A stretch of DNA of 64,000 nucleotides, taken from positions 1 to 64,000 of the forward strand of contig NZ_FOBL01000012.1 in NCBI RefSeq assembly GCF_900109825.1, given 5' to 3'. Below are positions 62,923-64,000 of the stretch, one piece after another (positions within the stretch are counted from its first letter, which is position 1; the number at the start of each line of letters is the position of its first letter). The notes under the pieces were generated by a model. It was not told the DNA's origin and did no database searches. It worked only from the letters and a program-made list of their open reading frames with translations. Source of the stretch: Alkalibacterium putridalgicola. GTDB lineage: Bacteria; Bacillota; Bacilli; Lactobacillales; Carnobacteriaceae_A. The translations under genes and the position numbers were made by a program.

Positions 62923-64000
62923 TTGAGTACTATAGCCTGGAAAAAACATATTAAACGGGGTCTTATTTTAACGTCAACACCTTTGATTTTAGCCGCCTGT
63001 GCAGATGACGCTGAATCCGATCCTGCGGGAGAAGACACGCCTGATACAGAAGAGAATGCCGGATCAGAAAACAGCGGAGAAACGGTCCAGCTTGAATTCT
63101 GGTCATTCTGGGGTTCGGGACCAAGGCGTGAAACGATTGAAGCCATTATAGAAGATTTTAATAATGAAAATGATAATATAGAAGTCGAATACGTCTATCA
63201 GCCCTGGGGCGATATCTGGACGAAGTCGCTGGCAGCAATCGCAGGCGGTAATGCCCCTGATGTGATCGTTCAGGACATCAACAGTGTCAGACAGCGTGCA
63301 GAAGCAGAGCAGGCGACGAATCTCCAGCAGTTTATCGAAGACGACAGTTTTTCCGAGAATTTCTATCCTCAGCTCTGGGATACGGTGATTTATGAAGATG
63401 AAGCTTACGCCGTCCCGTTTAATACCGATACACAGGTCATCTTCTATAATAAAGATGCTTTTGAAGAAGCAGGACTGGATCCGGAGAGTCCTCCGACCAC
63501 TTGGGCAGAGCTGGAAGAAGATGCACGGGCACTCGATATTCAGTCAGGAGATGACTGGGAACAGATCGGTTTCTATCCGCGCTGGAATATTGGACCTGAC
63601 GTGTGGGCGCTGAATGCTGATGAAGGCGTATCCTGGTTTGACGATGAAGGGAATGTCACGATCAATACACCTGAAAAAGTTGCGGCTCTTGAATGGATGC
63701 TCGAGCAGCAGGATCATTATGGTCGCGATACGATCAATCAATTTGAAGCTGAGTTTGGTTCAGGAGTAGCCGATCCGTTCATCTCTGGCCTTGTCGCCAT
63801 GCGTGGACAGAACTTGAATTACTACACTAATCTGCGTGAAAATGCTCCAGAAGACTTGAATTACGGCGTGTTCCGTTTGCCTGAATACGAAGAAGGCAGT
63901 GGTCACTGGACATGGGGAGGCGGCTTTGTTTTAGAAATTCCTGAAAATACGGAAAACCCTGAAGCTTCCTTTGAATTCCTTCAGTATCTGACTTCAACAG
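62923..64000 (+). CDS. Sugar ABC transporter substrate-binding lipoprotein (partial)
   Basis: The first 359 residues are visible; the 3' end is beyond the window. The TTG start at 62923 follows AAAGGAGG. A lipoprotein signal with lipobox LILAAC is followed by an acidic linker and a type 1 solute-binding fold (VQLEFWSFWGSGPRRETIEAI, AAIAGGNAPDVIVQD, PFNTDTQVIFYNKDAF). It is a MalE/UgpB-like component of an ABC importer whose permeases are presumably downstream. TGTAC-N15-GTACA (about 62863-62887) upstream is a candidate operator. Confidence 0.92.
   Translation, partial: MSTIAWKKHIKRGLILTSTPLILAACADDAESDPAGEDTPDTEENAGSENSGETVQLEFWSFWGSGPRRETIEAIIEDFNNENDNIEVEYVYQPWGDIWTKSLAAIAGGNAPDVIVQDINSVRQRAEAEQATNLQQFIEDDSFSENFYPQLWDTVIYEDEAYAVPFNTDTQVIFYNKDAFEEAGLDPESPPTTWAELEEDARALDIQSGDDWEQIGFYPRWNIGPDVWALNADEGVSWFDDEGNVTINTPEKVAALEWMLEQQDHYGRDTINQFEAEFGSGVADPFISGLVAMRGQNLNYYTNLRENAPEDLNYGVFRLPEYEEGSGHWTWGGGFVLEIPENTENPEASFEFLQYLTST

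Overview
The window looks like chromosomal DNA of a low-to-mid GC Gram-positive bacterium, most likely a salt- or alkali-adapted member of the Lactobacillales (Carnobacteriaceae such as Alkalibacterium or Marinilactibacillus). This is inferred from strong AGGAGG-type ribosome binding sites, CcpA-type cre sites, RpiR, GntR-UTRA and ComK-like regulators, a PTS, aspartate/glutamate-rich proteins and a sugar ABC importer without its own ATPase. The species is not proved.

Layout. 1-312: end of an IS3-family element. 447-13915: an oligosaccharide locus with two near-duplicate GH31 alpha-glycosidases, a GH2 (LacZ-type) and a GH35 beta-galactosidase, and an ABC importer (binding lipoprotein plus two permeases). 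14039-23951: a second sugar locus with an RpiR regulator divergent from a PTS IIABC, then a GH38 MngB-like mannosidase, a GH13_18 phosphorylase and a GH65 phosphorylase. Together these suggest catabolism of mannosylglycerate and glucosyl-glycerate/glycerol-type compatible solutes. 24553-34396: mixed metabolic genes (SDR, ATP-grasp, metallophosphoesterase, MFS, M24-fold protein, aldo/keto reductase, P-type ATPase). 34978-38836: GNAT, NERD, a pRiA4b-ORF3 protein and a GT2-GtrA fusion. 38896-40470: GntR-UTRA regulator divergent from nanE. 40849-52342: aldo/keto reductase, DUF4153-like membrane protein, esterase, CHASE-GGDEF protein, SDR, old yellow enzyme, GtrA, cysteine hydrolase and a ComK-like regulator. 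52724-60251: two ABC-2 exporters around a TetR regulator and an SDR; the first exporter's ATPase is frameshifted. 61319-62616: PadR plus a membrane partner. 62923-64000: start of another sugar-binding lipoprotein, cut by the window edge.

The most unusual signal lies between genes. Four intergenic regions (about 24.06-24.33, 34.5-34.85, 47.47-47.68 and 60.36-61.09 kb) carry tandem arrays with different sequences but nearly the same period of 50-52 bp. In the best family, found at two loci 26 kb apart, each unit is an inverted pair ACCGAA/TTCGGT with a 10-11 nt loop, and the distance from TTCGRY to the next ACCGAA is exactly 35 nt in all 12 intervals I measured. Only the loop length varies. I know of no named element with this architecture, and no cas genes are present.
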